From: Aromatoleum buckelii
GTDB taxonomy: Bacteria > Pseudomonadota > Gammaproteobacteria > Burkholderiales > Rhodocyclaceae
Length of the DNA stretch: 64,000 nt
Direction of reading: 5' to 3'
Assembly (NCBI RefSeq): GCF_012910785.2
Contig: NZ_WTVH02000010.1
Coordinates: 620,001-684,000, forward strand
Each line of letters starts with the position of its first letter. Positions within the stretch are counted from its first letter, which is position 1. Below the pieces are notes generated by a model. That model had not been told where the DNA came from and did not search any database. It saw only the letters and a program-made list of their open reading frames with translations. Made by a program: the position numbers and the translations under genes. Below, one piece after another: positions 53,210 through 61,956 of this stretch.

Positions 53210-55831
53210 ATGAAAAGCGCTGAAATCCGCGAGAAGTTCCTGAAGTTCTTCGAATCCAAAGGTCACCAGATCGTCGCCTCCAGTTCGCTGGTGCCGCACG
53301 ACGACCCGACGCTGCTGTTCACGAACGCCGGGATGAACCAGTTCAAGGACGTCTTCCTCGGCTTCGACAAGCGGCCGTACAGCCGCGCGACGACGTCGCA
53401 GAAATGCGTGCGCGCAGGCGGTAAGCACAACGACCTCGAGAACGTCGGGTACACCGCACGGCATCACACGTTCTTCGAGATGCTCGGCAACTTCAGCTTC
53501 GGCGACTACTTCAAGCGCGACGCGATCACGTACGCGTGGGAACTGCTGACCGAAGAGTTCGGGCTGCCGAAGGACAAGCTGTGGGTCACCGTCTACGCGG
53601 ACGACGACGAAGCCTACGACATCTGGACGAAGGAAATCGGCGTTCCGGCCGAGCGCGTGATCCGCATCGGCGACAACAAGGGCGCGCGCTACGCGTCCGA
53701 CAACTTCTGGATGATGGGCGACACCGGACCATGCGGCCCGTGCACCGAGATCTTCTACGACCACGGTCCCGAGATCTGGGGCGGCCCGCCGGGATCGCCG
53801 GACGAGGACGGCGATCGCTACATCGAGATCTGGAACAACGTGTTCATGCAGTTCAACCGCGACGACGCGGGCGTGATGCATCCGCTGCCCAAGCCCAGCG
53901 TCGATACCGGCATGGGCCTCGAGCGCGTCTCGGCGGTGCTGCAGCACGTGCACAGCAACTACGAGATCGATCTGTTCCAGAACCTGATCCGCGCGGCGGC
54001 GCGCGAGACCATATGTGCGGACCTCGACAGCCCTTCGCTGCGCGTGATCGCGGACCACATCCGGGCGTGCTCGTTCCTGATCGCCGACGGCGTGATCCCC
54101 GGCAACGAGGGGCGTGGCTACGTGCTGCGCCGCATCATCCGGCGCGCGATCCGCCACGGCTACAAGCTCGGCGCACGAGCGGCGTTCTTCCACCGGCTGG
54201 TGCCGGACCTGGTGGCCGAGATGGGGGTCGCATACCCGGAGCTGAAAGCCGGGCAGGCGCGCGTCGCCGACGTGCTGAAGCAGGAAGAGGAGCGTTTCTT
54301 CGCGACGATCGAGAACGGCATGGCGATTCTCGAAACCGAGCTGGCCGCGATGGCGACGGCCGGCAACCGGACGTTCAACGGCGAAACCGCGTTCAAGCTG
54401 CACGACACCTACGGCTTTCCGCTCGACCTCACCGCCGACGTCTGCCGCGAACGCGACGTCACCGTCGACGCGGCAGCGTTCGACGCGGCGATGGCGCGCC
54501 AGAAAGAGCAGGCGCGCGCCGCCGGCAAGTTCCGCATGGCGATGAACCTCGTATACGAGGGCCCGGAAACGAAGTTCCACGGTTACGAGCGGCTCGAGGA
54601 GCGCGGCAAGGTGCTGGCGCTGTACAAGGACGGCGCGCCGGTCGCGGAACTCCAGGAAGGCGACATCGGCGTCGTCGTCCTCGACAACACGCCGTTCTAC
54701 GCCGAGTCCGGCGGCCAGGTCGGGGACCGGGGTGAGCTGCGCGGCAGCGCCGGGATTTTCGAGGTCGAGGACACGCAGAAGATCCAGGCCGCAGTGTATG
54801 GGCACCACGGTGTCGTCAAGACCGGGCGACTCGCGCTCGGGCAGGAGCTCGTCGCGCGGGTCGACGGCGAGGCGCGCGCGAGCACGCAGCGCAACCATTC
54901 GGTCACGCACCTGATGCACAAGGCGCTGCGCGAAGTGCTCGGCGCGCACGTGCAGCAGAAAGGCTCGCAGGTCGACGCCGACAAGACGCGCTTCGACTTC
55001 GCGCACACCGCGCCGCTGTCGCCCGAGGAGATCCGCGAAGTCGAGGAGCTCGTCAATGCCGAGATCCTCGCGAACATCGCGACCGAGGCGCGGGTGATGT
55101 CGATCGACGACGCGCAGAAGTCCGGCGCGATGATGCTGTTCGGCGAAAAGTACGGTGACGAGGTGCGGGTGCTCGCGATCGGCTCGAGCAAGGAACTGTG
55201 CGGCGGCACGCATGTGACCCGCACCGGCGACATCGGCCTGTTCAAGATCGTTTCGGAAGGCGGCGTCGCGGCCGGCGTACGTCGCATCGAGGCGGTGACC
55301 GGCGCGAACGCGCTGCGCTACGCGCAGGAGCAGGAGCGGCGCGTGCAGGGCATCTCGGCGCTGCTGAAAGTGCAGCCCGACGAGGTCGCGGAGCGCATCG
55401 CCGGCATCCTCGACAACGTGCGCGCGCTCGAAAAAGAGCTTGCGCGGATGAAGTCGCGGCTTGCCGCGAGCCAGGGCGACGAGCTCGTCGCGCAGGCAGT
55501 CGAGGTGCGGGGTGCGAAAGTGCTCGCCGCGATGCTCGAAGGCGCCGATGTCGCGACGCTGCGCGAGACGCTCGACAAGCTCAAGGACAAGCTCAAGTCC
55601 GCAGTGATCGTGCTCGCAGCGGTCGCTGACGGGCGCGTGAGCCTGATCGCGGGGGTCACGGCGGATCTGACGGCGAAGCTGAAGGCGGGCGAGCTCGTCA
55701 ACATGGTCGCGCAGCAGGTCGGCGGCAAAGGCGGCGGCCGCCCCGACATGGCGCAGGCAGGCGGCACCGAACCGGCGCATCTGCCGGCAGCGCTCGCGTC
55801 GGTCAAAGCCTGGGCCGAAGCGCGCCTCTGA
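53210..55831 (+). CDS. alaS: Alanyl-tRNA synthetase
   Basis: A complete 873-residue synthetase. Class II core: [58 protein letters not shown], and [11 protein letters not shown]. The editing domain has the zinc-binding [13 protein letters not shown] and [16 protein letters not shown]. The C-Ala domain ends with [15 protein letters not shown]. It charges tRNA-Ala and hydrolyses Ser/Gly-tRNA-Ala. A strong terminator follows. Confidence 0.98.
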   Translation: MKSAEIREKFLKFFESKGHQIVASSSLVPHDDPTLLFTNAGMNQFKDVFLGFDKRPYSRATTSQKCVRAGGKHNDLENVGYTARHHTFFEMLGNFSFGDYFKRDAITYAWELLTEEFGLPKDKLWVTVYADDDEAYDIWTKEIGVPAERVIRIGDNKGARYASDNFWMMGDTGPCGPCTEIFYDHGPEIWGGPPGSPDEDGDRYIEIWNNVFMQFNRDDAGVMHPLPKPSVDTGMGLERVSAVLQHVHSNYEIDLFQNLIRAAARETICADLDSPSLRVIADHIRACSFLIADGVIPGNEGRGYVLRRIIRRAIRHGYKLGARAAFFHRLVPDLVAEMGVAYPELKAGQARVADVLKQEEERFFATIENGMAILETELAAMATAGNRTFNGETAFKLHDTYGFPLDLTADVCRERDVTVDAAAFDAAMARQKEQARAAGKFRMAMNLVYEGPETKFHGYERLEERGKVLALYKDGAPVAELQEGDIGVVVLDNTPFYAESGGQVGDRGELRGSAGIFEVEDTQKIQAAVYGHHGVVKTGRLALGQELVARVDGEARASTQRNHSVTHLMHKALREVLGAHVQQKGSQVDADKTRFDFAHTAPLSPEEIREVEELVNAEILANIATEARVMSIDDAQKSGAMMLFGEKYGDEVRVLAIGSSKELCGGTHVTRTGDIGLFKIVSEGGVAAGVRRIEAVTGANALRYAQEQERRVQGISALLKVQPDEVAERIAGILDNVRALEKELARMKSRLAASQGDELVAQAVEVRGAKVLAAMLEGADVATLRETLDKLKDKLKSAVIVLAAVADGRVSLIAGVTADLTAKLKAGELVNMVAQQVGGKGGGRPDMAQAGGTEPAHLPAALASVKAWAEARL

Positions 55832-55847
55832 GCACCCGCGCTTCCGG

Positions 55848-55875
55848 AAAAAGCCGCCTGCGGGCGGCTTTTTTT
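55848..55875. terminator. Intrinsic terminator after alaS
   Basis: Perfect stem gccgcc/ggcggc extended by A/T pairs, loop TGCG, followed by a seven-T run on the plus strand and preceded by five A, so it can work in both directions. It sits 17 bases after the alaS stop. Confidence 0.92.
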
Positions 55876-55943
55876 CGGTTCCGACCGGCCGCGAGTGGAC
55901 CGCGGCCGCGCCCGGCCGTCCCCTCGCAGGCCGCGCGGGTCGC

Positions 55944-57356
55944 TCAGAATGGCAGTTGCACGCCCGGCCACACGCCTTCGATCGCGCGCCGGAAATCCGC
56001 CTGGATGCGCTCGATCGCGTGCTGCGAGTCGGCTTCGAAGCGCAGCACGACGACCGGCGTCGTGTTCGACGGCCGCGCGAGGCCGAAGCCGTCGGCGTAT
56101 TCGACGCGCACGCCGTCGATCGTGACGACATCGGTGGCGCCGTCGAAGCGCGCGGACTCCTTCAGCCGGCGCACAAGCTCGAACGGCTCGCCTTCGGCCA
56201 TCTTGATATTGAGCTCGGGCGTGCTCACCGCATCGGGCAGCGCGTCGAGCACCGCGCTGGGATCGGCTGCGCGCGACAGGATCTCGAGCAGGCGCGCGCC
56301 GGCGTACAGGCCGTCGTCGAAGCCGTACCAGCGCTCCTTGAAGAACACGTGGCCGCTCATCTCGCCGGCGAGCGGCGCGCCGGTTTCCCTAAGCTTCGCC
56401 TTCACGAGCGCGTGGCCGGTGTTCCACATCGTCGGCTTGCCGCCGTGCTCGCGGATCCAGGCGGCGAGGTTGCGCGTGCATTTGACGTCGTAGATGATCT
56501 CGCCGCCCGGCACGCGCGACAGCACGTCCGCGGCAAACAGCATCAGCTGGCGGTCGGGGTAGATGATCTGCCCGGCTTTCGTGACGACGCCGAGGCGGTC
56601 GCCGTCGCCGTCGAACGCGAGGCCCAGTTCGGCGTCTGTGTCACGCAGCGCACGGATGACGTCCTGCAGGTTCTCGGGCTTGGACGGATCGGGGTGATGG
56701 TTCGGGAACGTGCCGTCGACGTCGCAGAAGAGCTCGACGAGTTCGCAGCCGAGGCGGCGGAAAAGCTGCGGGGCGACCGCGCCGGCGACGCCGTTGCCGC
56801 AGTCGATGACGATCTTCACGGGCCGGGCGAGCTTCACGTCGGAGGTGACGCGGTCGAGATAGGCGTCGAGGACCCGGGCTTCGCGCAGCTCGCCTGCACC
56901 ATGGGTGAGGTCATTGTCGACGATGCGCCGGCGCAGGTCCTGGATAAGGTCGCCGTGGAGCGTCTCGCCGCCGAGCACCATCTTCAGGCCGTTGTAGTCG
57001 GGCGGGTTGTGGCTGCCGGTGACGCTGACGCAGGAATCGGTGCCGAGATGGTAGGCGGCGAAGTACGTCAGCGGCGTCGGCACGCAGCCGATGTCGATGA
57101 CATCGACGCCGGCGGCGCGGATGCCGTCGGCGAGCGCGCCCGCCAGTTCGGGGCCCGACAGGCGCCCGTCACGGCCGATCGCGATCGCGCGCTGCGAGCG
57201 TTTGCGGGCCTCGGAACCCAGCGCATGGCCGATCGCGCCGACGGCTTCGGCGGTGAGCGTCTTGTCGACGATGCCGCGAATATCGTAGGCCTTGAAGATC
57301 TCGGCAGCGGGCGGAGCGTAGGAGGAGGGCGTCGCGGAGTTCGGAGTAGGAGTCAT
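55944..57356 (-). CDS. Phosphomannomutase/phosphoglucomutase
   Basis: A 470-residue alpha-D-phosphohexomutase of the AlgC/ManB type, interconverting 6- and 1-phosphates of mannose or glucose for exopolysaccharide and LPS synthesis. FKAYDIRGIVDKTL starts it; the phosphoserine loop is SVTGSHNPPDYNGLK (Ser about 109); the metal loop is LAFDGDGDRLGVV; the sugar loop APLAGEMSGHVFF; the phosphate loop RPSNTTPVVVLRFEA. It converges on alaS. The ATG at 57356 is likely; no strong ribosome site. Confidence 0.93.
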   Translation of the reverse strand: MTPTPNSATPSSYAPPAAEIFKAYDIRGIVDKTLTAEAVGAIGHALGSEARKRSQRAIAIGRDGRLSGPELAGALADGIRAAGVDVIDIGCVPTPLTYFAAYHLGTDSCVSVTGSHNPPDYNGLKMVLGGETLHGDLIQDLRRRIVDNDLTHGAGELREARVLDAYLDRVTSDVKLARPVKIVIDCGNGVAGAVAPQLFRRLGCELVELFCDVDGTFPNHHPDPSKPENLQDVIRALRDTDAELGLAFDGDGDRLGVVTKAGQIIYPDRQLMLFAADVLSRVPGGEIIYDVKCTRNLAAWIREHGGKPTMWNTGHALVKAKLRETGAPLAGEMSGHVFFKERWYGFDDGLYAGARLLEILSRAADPSAVLDALPDAVSTPELNIKMAEGEPFELVRRLKESARFDGATDVVTIDGVRVEYADGFGLARPSNTTPVVVLRFEADSQHAIERIQADFRRAIEGVWPGVQLPF

Positions 57357-57426
57357 GGCGCAGGCCGGTCGAAGGTGGGTGAATGACGGGCGGCATTATC
57401 GCAGACCTGCCAGCGGGCGCCCTGTC

Positions 57427-57443
57427 CGGGCTGTTACAGCCCG
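57427..57443. terminator. Short hairpin after the NTF2-like gene
   Basis: Perfect 7-base stem (cgggctg/cagcccg, loop tta), 2 bases past the stop codon on the minus strand; no T-run. Confidence 0.35.
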
Positions 57444-57444
57444 T

Positions 57445-57876
57445 TCAGTGCATGACGTGCGACGTGCCGTGAGTCGGCGCGTGCGGGTTTTCCGGCGCCG
57501 GCGATGCGTGGTGCATGACGAGGCGCCAGCCGAGCGCTCCGCGCGTATAAACGTTGGTCGCGATCATCGGCGGCGGTAGCCGGTCCTCGCCTTCGACCGC
57601 GACGTGTTCGATCACGTTGTGGATCGTCAGCAGCATGTTCTGGCACACCACGTGGTGGGACGTGCGCACCTGCAGCCGCGTGCCGCCGGCGAACAGTTGC
57701 CGCCACGATTCGCGCACTGCGGCGAGGCCGACCAGGCGCGGCGTGTCCGGATGCACGCAGACGACTTCGTCGTCTTCCGACCAGACCGTCATCATTGCAT
57801 CGAGGTCCGAACGTGCCAGCGCGTCGTAGAACGCCGCTTCCGCTTCGGCGACCGAAGTGTAGATGGGTTTGCTCAC
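57445..57876 (-). CDS. NTF2/SnoaL-like domain protein (DUF4440 type)
   Basis: A 143-residue soluble protein with a cone-shaped NTF2-like fold: VAEAEAAFYDALARSDLDAMMTVWSEDDEVVCVHPDTPRLVGLAAVRESWRQLFAG, then VRTSHHVVCQNMLLTIHNVIEHVAV and TNVYTRGALGWRLVMHHAS. Conserved Trp/Asp and the paired His near the end fit the family. Substrate or role unknown; such proteins often bind small ligands or act as isomerases. It is 108 bases after the zinc-finger gene. Confidence 0.85.
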   Translation of the reverse strand: MSKPIYTSVAEAEAAFYDALARSDLDAMMTVWSEDDEVVCVHPDTPRLVGLAAVRESWRQLFAGGTRLQVRTSHHVVCQNMLLTIHNVIEHVAVEGEDRLPPPMIATNVYTRGALGWRLVMHHASPAPENPHAPTHGTSHVMH

Positions 57877-57985
57877 GATGTTTCAATCCTCTCCCGCAAC
57901 CGAGCGAAACTGCGCGGAAGCATCTTCGCCCCCCATTGATTACGGAACGGACAGCCGGGAAGAGGCCCCCGCGCGGCGAGGCCGT

Positions 57986-58186
57986 TCAGTGGTGGCCTTT
58001 CGGATGCTCGCCGGTGAACACGTACTTGGCGCTGCAGTACGGGCACACCGATTCGCCTTCCTTCAGCACGTCGAGAAACACCCGCGGGTGCCGCGCCCAC
58101 AGCGGGGCGTCGGGGCGCGGGCAGGCGAGTGGCAGGTCAGCCGCCGTGACGGCGATCGGCTGGGTCTTGTCGCGAGTTTCGGCCAT
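57986..58186 (-). CDS. CHCC-type zinc-finger protein
   Basis: A 66-residue protein with the zf-CHCC pattern: LACPRPDAPLWARHPRVFLDV followed by VCPYCSAKYVFTGEHPKGHH. Cys, His and two Cys can bind zinc. It resembles the NDUFS6/complex I accessory type and is commonly encoded next to ilvE in Betaproteobacteria. The role is not known. A gaggattcctcc site precedes the ATG, 10 bases after the ilvE stop. Confidence 0.88.
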   Translation of the reverse strand: MAETRDKTQPIAVTAADLPLACPRPDAPLWARHPRVFLDVLKEGESVCPYCSAKYVFTGEHPKGHH

Positions 58187-58196
58187 GGAGGAATCC

Positions 58197-59117
58197 TCAG
58201 ACGTGGGTGAGCCAGCGCTCGTATTCGGGCGCGCGGCCATTGACGATATCGAAGAAGCGGGCCTGGATCTTGGCGGTGATCGGGCCGCGACGGCCTTCGC
58301 CGATCGTGCGGTTGTCGAGTTCGCGGATCGGCGTCACTTCCGCCGCCGTGCCGGTGAAGAAGGCTTCGTCGGCGATGTAGATGTCGTCGCGCGTCATGCG
58401 GCGTGACTCGACCGTGTAGCCGAATTCGCGTGCGACCTGGATCACCGAGTCGCGCGTGATGCCGGTCAGCGCCGACGCGATCTCGGGTTCGTAGATCTTG
58501 CCGTCCTTGATGACGAAGAGGTTCTCGCCCGAGCCTTCGGCGACGAAGCCCTGGGTGTCGAGCAACAGCGCCTCGTCGTAGCCGTCCTCGGTCGCCTCCA
58601 GGTTGGCGAGGATCGAATTCGCATAGCTGCCGGACATCTTCGCGCGCGGCATCGTGACGTTGACGTGGTGGCGGGAGTAGGACGACGTCTTGATGCGGAT
58701 GCCCTTCTCGAGGCCTTCCTCGCCGAGGTATGCGCCCCACGGCCACGCGGCGATCGCGACGTGCACGGTCGCGCCGCGCGTCGAGATGCCCATCTTCTCC
58801 GAACCGTAGAACGCGAGCGGGCGCAGGTAGCAGGATTCGAGCTTGTTGGCGCGCACGACTTCCTTCTGCGCTTCCATCAGCTCTTCCTTCGAGAACGGGA
58901 TCTCCATGCGGTAGATCTTGCCCGAGTTGATCAGGCGCTGCGTGTGCTCGGCGAGGCGGAAGATCGCGGTGCCCTTGGCGGTGTTGTACGCGCGCACGCC
59001 CTCGAAGACGGCCAGGCCGTAATGCAGGGAGTGGGTCAGGACGTGAGTCGTGGCTTCGCGCCACGGCACGAGTTTGCCGTCCTGCCAGATGAAACCGTCG
59101 CGGTCAGCCATGGACAT
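58197..59117 (-). CDS. ilvE: Branched-chain amino acid aminotransferase
   Basis: A 306-residue class IV PLP aminotransferase for the last step of leucine, isoleucine and valine synthesis. DGFIWQDGKLVPWREATTHVLTHSLHYGLAVFEGVRAYNT, then SYSRHHVNVTMPRAKMSGSYANS (PLP-lysine Lys in AKMSG), EGSGENLFVIKDGKIYEPE and EAFFTGTAAEVTPIRELDNR. Start ATG 59117 follows ggagaa with 8-base spacing; a second ATG is two codons later. It is divergent from nudJ across a 292-base gap with a large inverted repeat. Confidence 0.95.
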   Translation of the reverse strand: MSMADRDGFIWQDGKLVPWREATTHVLTHSLHYGLAVFEGVRAYNTAKGTAIFRLAEHTQRLINSGKIYRMEIPFSKEELMEAQKEVVRANKLESCYLRPLAFYGSEKMGISTRGATVHVAIAAWPWGAYLGEEGLEKGIRIKTSSYSRHHVNVTMPRAKMSGSYANSILANLEATEDGYDEALLLDTQGFVAEGSGENLFVIKDGKIYEPEIASALTGITRDSVIQVAREFGYTVESRRMTRDDIYIADEAFFTGTAAEVTPIRELDNRTIGEGRRGPITAKIQARFFDIVNGRAPEYERWLTHV

Positions 59118-59238
59118 GGTGCGTGTTCTCCAGCGGAAAATCAGGTTGGTGTAGGCGTCCGCGGCGAAGCGGATCAAGCGGGCGATTCTAGCGCAAAGTC
59201 CGGTATTTTTGCCGCGCCGCGGCGCGTTCTCGGCACCT

Positions 59239-59281
59239 GTCCGGCGACTTGCCGGACCATGCGTCCGGCAAGTCGCCGGAC
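59239..59281. repeat. 43-base perfect nested inverted repeat between ilvE and nudJ
   Basis: Two 19-base arms (gtccggcgacttgccggac at 59239-59257 and its exact reverse complement at 59263-59281) flank the 5-base centre catgc. Each arm is itself a small hairpin (gtccggc-gactt-gccggac), so the site holds four copies of one 7-base unit. The gap 59118-59409 has no gene. I did not find the same arm elsewhere in the window. Confidence 0.85.
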
Positions 59282-59381
59282 GGTTTGGCGAAATAAAACT
59301 GTAGACGACGAAAAGCCGTGGGCGCCTGCGCGTCATCAAGTGCCGGCGCGCCGCAACCTTCAAGGGCAGCGCCCGAGGCGC

Positions 59382-59387
59382 TAAAAT
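59382..59387 (+). promoter_or_regulatory. Candidate -10 box for nudJ
   Basis: TAAAAT, 22 bases upstream of the nudJ start codon; no clear -35 box. About 100 bases downstream of the inverted repeat. Confidence 0.35.
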
Positions 59388-59409
59388 TGCGCCTTTGCGC
59401 GGCAAAGCG

Positions 59410-59865
59410 ATGAACAGATCCTGGAAACCCAACGTCACCGTCGCGGCGATCATCGAGCGCGGCGGCCGCTTCCTCGTCGTCGAGGAAGAGACTGCCGACG
59501 GATTGCGCTTCAACCAGCCGGCGGGGCATCTCGAAGAAGGGGAGTCGCTGGTCGCGGCGGCGACGCGTGAAGTGCTCGAGGAGACCGCGTACCGTTTCGT
59601 GCCGGAGTGCCTCGTCGGCGTTTATCAGTGGCCGGTGCCGGACGGCGACATCACCTACCTGCGCTTCACCTTTGGCGGGCCGGTGCTCGGCGAGTCGACC
59701 GGCGCGAAACTCGACGACGGCATCGTCAGGGCAGTGTGGCTGACGGCGGACGAGCTACGCAACTGCAGGGCCCGCCACCGCAGTCCGCTCGTGATGCGCT
59801 GCATCGACGACTGGATTGCCGGGCGCCGCTACCCGCTCGAGTTCATCACGCACTACCCCGGCTGA
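59410..59865 (+). CDS. nudJ: NUDIX hydrolase, NudJ type
   Basis: A 151-residue NUDIX enzyme: KPNVTVAAIIERGGRFLVVEEE, then the NUDIX box GHLEEGESLVAAATREVLEETAY (Gly-x5-Glu-x7-Arg-Glu-x2-Glu-Glu, final Gly replaced by Ala). NudJ removes phosphate from thiamine-PP precursors and nucleoside diphosphates (known for E. coli). nudJ next to mnmA is a conserved pairing; here an exported unknown gene lies between. ATG 59410 chosen over 59395, lacking a ribosome site in either case. Confidence 0.9.
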   Translation: MNRSWKPNVTVAAIIERGGRFLVVEEETADGLRFNQPAGHLEEGESLVAAATREVLEETAYRFVPECLVGVYQWPVPDGDITYLRFTFGGPVLGESTGAKLDDGIVRAVWLTADELRNCRARHRSPLVMRCIDDWIAGRRYPLEFITHYPG

Positions 59866-59876
59866 CTGCGGCACCG

Positions 59877-60587
59877 ATGCATCGTTGGCCGTTCATCTTC
59901 GCGATGTCCGTCGGCAGTGCCGTGCAGGCGGCCGCCTCCGTCGACGTCTGCTTCAATTACGGCTGTGCGGCGAGCGCGGAAGTGCGGTTTGGCGACCAGC
60001 GGCTCGACGAGGTCGGGCGGCTGTTTTCGGACGCCGGCGATGCAGAGCGGGAACGGGCGGCGATATCGCTCGCGGTCGCCGCGTTGCACCGGATCGCCGG
60101 GGAGCAATCGCCGATCGCGGCCGATCGTGCCGGCAATTTTCTCGATGACGGCATCGACGGGCGAATGGACTGCATTGACCACGCGACGACAACGACGCGT
60201 CTGCTCGCGCTGATGGCAAGCCGCGGCTGGCTGCGTTTTCACCGCGTGCTCGAGCCGGCGCGTCGCTCGCGCGTGATCTTCCAGCATTTCTCGGCGCTGA
60301 TCGAGGAGGTCCCGCCCCCTTGGCCGGCGGCACCGGAGGTTCCCGACGCTGTGGCGGGCAGTGTTCCCGATCACGTGCCGCTGTTGCTCGCGCTGTGCGA
60401 CTGCCAGAATGTCGTCGACGACATCCCGCGACCGCACGACCCCGAAGCGTTGGCGCCTGGTGCTGCAGAGATCGCTGCCCCGGCCGGACGTTTCGTCGTC
60501 GATAGCTGGTTCGGAAATCATGGCGAGCCGGCAGTCGTGCTGCCGCTGGCCGAATGGCTCAATGGAGAAGGACCGAATGTCCAGTAA
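59877..60587 (+). CDS. Exported protein of unknown function, transglutaminase-like triad pattern
   Basis: The 236-residue frame starts at ATG 59877 with a signal peptide ([16 protein letters not shown]). I do not recognise a named family. The N-terminal half (about 22-140) has two Cys (CFNYGC) and a helical section. [18 protein letters not shown] (Cys99) followed by VIFQHFSAL (His137) and [12 protein letters not shown] (Asp209) is the Cys-His-Asp order of transglutaminase-like peptidases; this is inference. Residues 146-204 are a Pro/Ala-rich insert. It overlaps mnmA by 11 bases and is 11 bases after nudJ. Confidence 0.78.
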   Translation: MHRWPFIFAMSVGSAVQAAASVDVCFNYGCAASAEVRFGDQRLDEVGRLFSDAGDAERERAAISLAVAALHRIAGEQSPIAADRAGNFLDDGIDGRMDCIDHATTTTRLLALMASRGWLRFHRVLEPARRSRVIFQHFSALIEEVPPPWPAAPEVPDAVAGSVPDHVPLLLALCDCQNVVDDIPRPHDPEALAPGAAEIAAPAGRFVVDSWFGNHGEPAVVLPLAEWLNGEGPNVQ

Positions 60588-61701
60588 TACCGATCCCAAC
60601 GGGATGAAGGTCGTCGTCGGCATGTCCGGCGGCGTCGACTCCTCGGTGACCGCGCTGTTGCTCAAGCAGCAGGGTTTTGACGTGACCGGCCTGTTCATGA
60701 AGAACTGGGAGGACGATGACGACGACGAGTACTGCTCGACGCGTGAGGACCTCGTCGATGTGGCGTCGGTCTGCGACGTCATCGGCATCGACCTCGAAGT
60801 CGTCAATTTCTCGGCCGAGTACAAGGATCGCGTGTTCGCCGATTTCCTGCGCGAATACGAGGCCGGGCGCACGCCGAACCCGGACATCCTGTGCAATTCC
60901 GAGATCAAGTTCCGCTGTTTTCTCGATCATGCGATGGCGCTCGGCGCAGATCGTATCGCCACCGGTCACTATGCGCAGGTGCGCGAATGGACCAATGACG
61001 GGCGCAGCGAATACCAGCTGCTGAAGGCCGAGGACGGCACGAAGGACCAGAGCTATTTCCTGTACCGGCTGAGCCAGGCGCAGCTCGCGAAAACGCTGTT
61101 TCCCCTCGGCGCCCTCTACAAGCGCGACGTGCGGCGCATCGCGGCCGACGCCGGCCTGCATGTCGCCGGGAAGAAGGATTCGACCGGCATCTGCTTCGTC
61201 GGCGAACGGCCATTCCGCGAATTCCTGATGCGCTACCTGCCGATGCGCCCGGGCGAGATCCGCAACCTCGACGACGGTCGCGTCATCGGCGAGCACCAGG
61301 GCCTGATGTACCACACGATCGGCCAGCGCAAAGGGTTGCACATCGGCGGCATCAAAGGCCGCCAGGACGACGCGGGTGAGCACGATGCGTGGTATGTCGC
61401 CGGCAAGGACGTCAAGGCCAACGTGCTGTACGCAGTTCAGGGGCACGAACATCCGGCCCTGCTGAAGACCCGCCTAGCCGCGACCGACCTGCACTGGATC
61501 GCCGGTCGCGACCCGCATACGCACTGGGTGTACACGTCGAAGCCGCGGTACCGGACGCCGGACATGCCGTGCGAGATCGAGGCGATTGCCGACGGGCGCG
61601 CCGAGATCGTGTTCGCGGAGCCGCAATGGGCGCTGACGCCGGGGCAGAGCGTCGTCGTGTATGAATCGAAGGTGTGCCTCGGCGGGGGCGTGATCGCCTG
61701 A
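60577..61701 (+). CDS. mnmA: tRNA-specific 2-thiouridylase MnmA
   Basis: The 374-residue enzyme thiolates U34 in Lys, Glu and Gln tRNAs. [25 protein letters not shown] is the ATP-pyrophosphatase PP-loop. The catalytic Cys pair is seen in [15 protein letters not shown] and [13 protein letters not shown] central [10 protein letters not shown] and C-terminal beta-barrel follow. I chose ATG 60577, with ggagaagg at 60564-60571, overlapping the upstream gene by 11 bases. Length is normal. Confidence 0.95.
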   Translation: MSSNTDPNGMKVVVGMSGGVDSSVTALLLKQQGFDVTGLFMKNWEDDDDDEYCSTREDLVDVASVCDVIGIDLEVVNFSAEYKDRVFADFLREYEAGRTPNPDILCNSEIKFRCFLDHAMALGADRIATGHYAQVREWTNDGRSEYQLLKAEDGTKDQSYFLYRLSQAQLAKTLFPLGALYKRDVRRIAADAGLHVAGKKDSTGICFVGERPFREFLMRYLPMRPGEIRNLDDGRVIGEHQGLMYHTIGQRKGLHIGGIKGRQDDAGEHDAWYVAGKDVKANVLYAVQGHEHPALLKTRLAATDLHWIAGRDPHTHWVYTSKPRYRTPDMPCEIEAIADGRAEIVFAEPQWALTPGQSVVVYESKVCLGGGVIA

Positions 61702-61734
61702 CCGCTGCGGTCGGGCTTGGCCCGGCGCGGACGC

Positions 61735-61908
61735 TCAGCCCCCGCTCTTGGCTCCGAGGCTCTTGCGCAGCAATTTTTCGATCAACGGATTGAGCGGCGC
61801 CTTCGCCTCGTTTTCGGCCCCCGAGCGGAACCGCTCGGGCGTGCCGTCGCGCTTCATCCGGCCCTGGATTTTCAGTCCGTTGAGTTTTTCGAGATCGGTG
61901 CGTTTCAT
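61735..61908 (-). CDS. Small basic protein of 57 residues, unknown function
   Basis: Frame from ATG 61906-61908 to a TGA at 61735-61737. The protein starts MKRTDLEKLNGLKIQGRMKR and ends PLNPLIEKLLRKSLGAKSGG; the middle is DGTPERFRSGAENEAKA. It is basic, has no Cys and no membrane segment, and the end looks like an amphipathic helix. An aggacaaagtcg site precedes the ATG. It is convergent with mnmA, 33 bases away. It reads like a true protein, not a shadow, as no gene lies opposite. Confidence 0.7.
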   Translation of the reverse strand: MKRTDLEKLNGLKIQGRMKRDGTPERFRSGAENEAKAPLNPLIEKLLRKSLGAKSGG

Positions 61909-61956
61909 CGACTTTGTCCTGGTAGGAATCGGCCACGGTGGCGGGCCGGTGTGGGT

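Noticed and set aside
53162-56131. 989-codon open frame on the minus strand opposite alaS
   Set aside because: It is a complement-frame shadow of alaS; composition is Arg/Asp/Val/His-rich with no recognisable domain, as expected from high GC at third positions.
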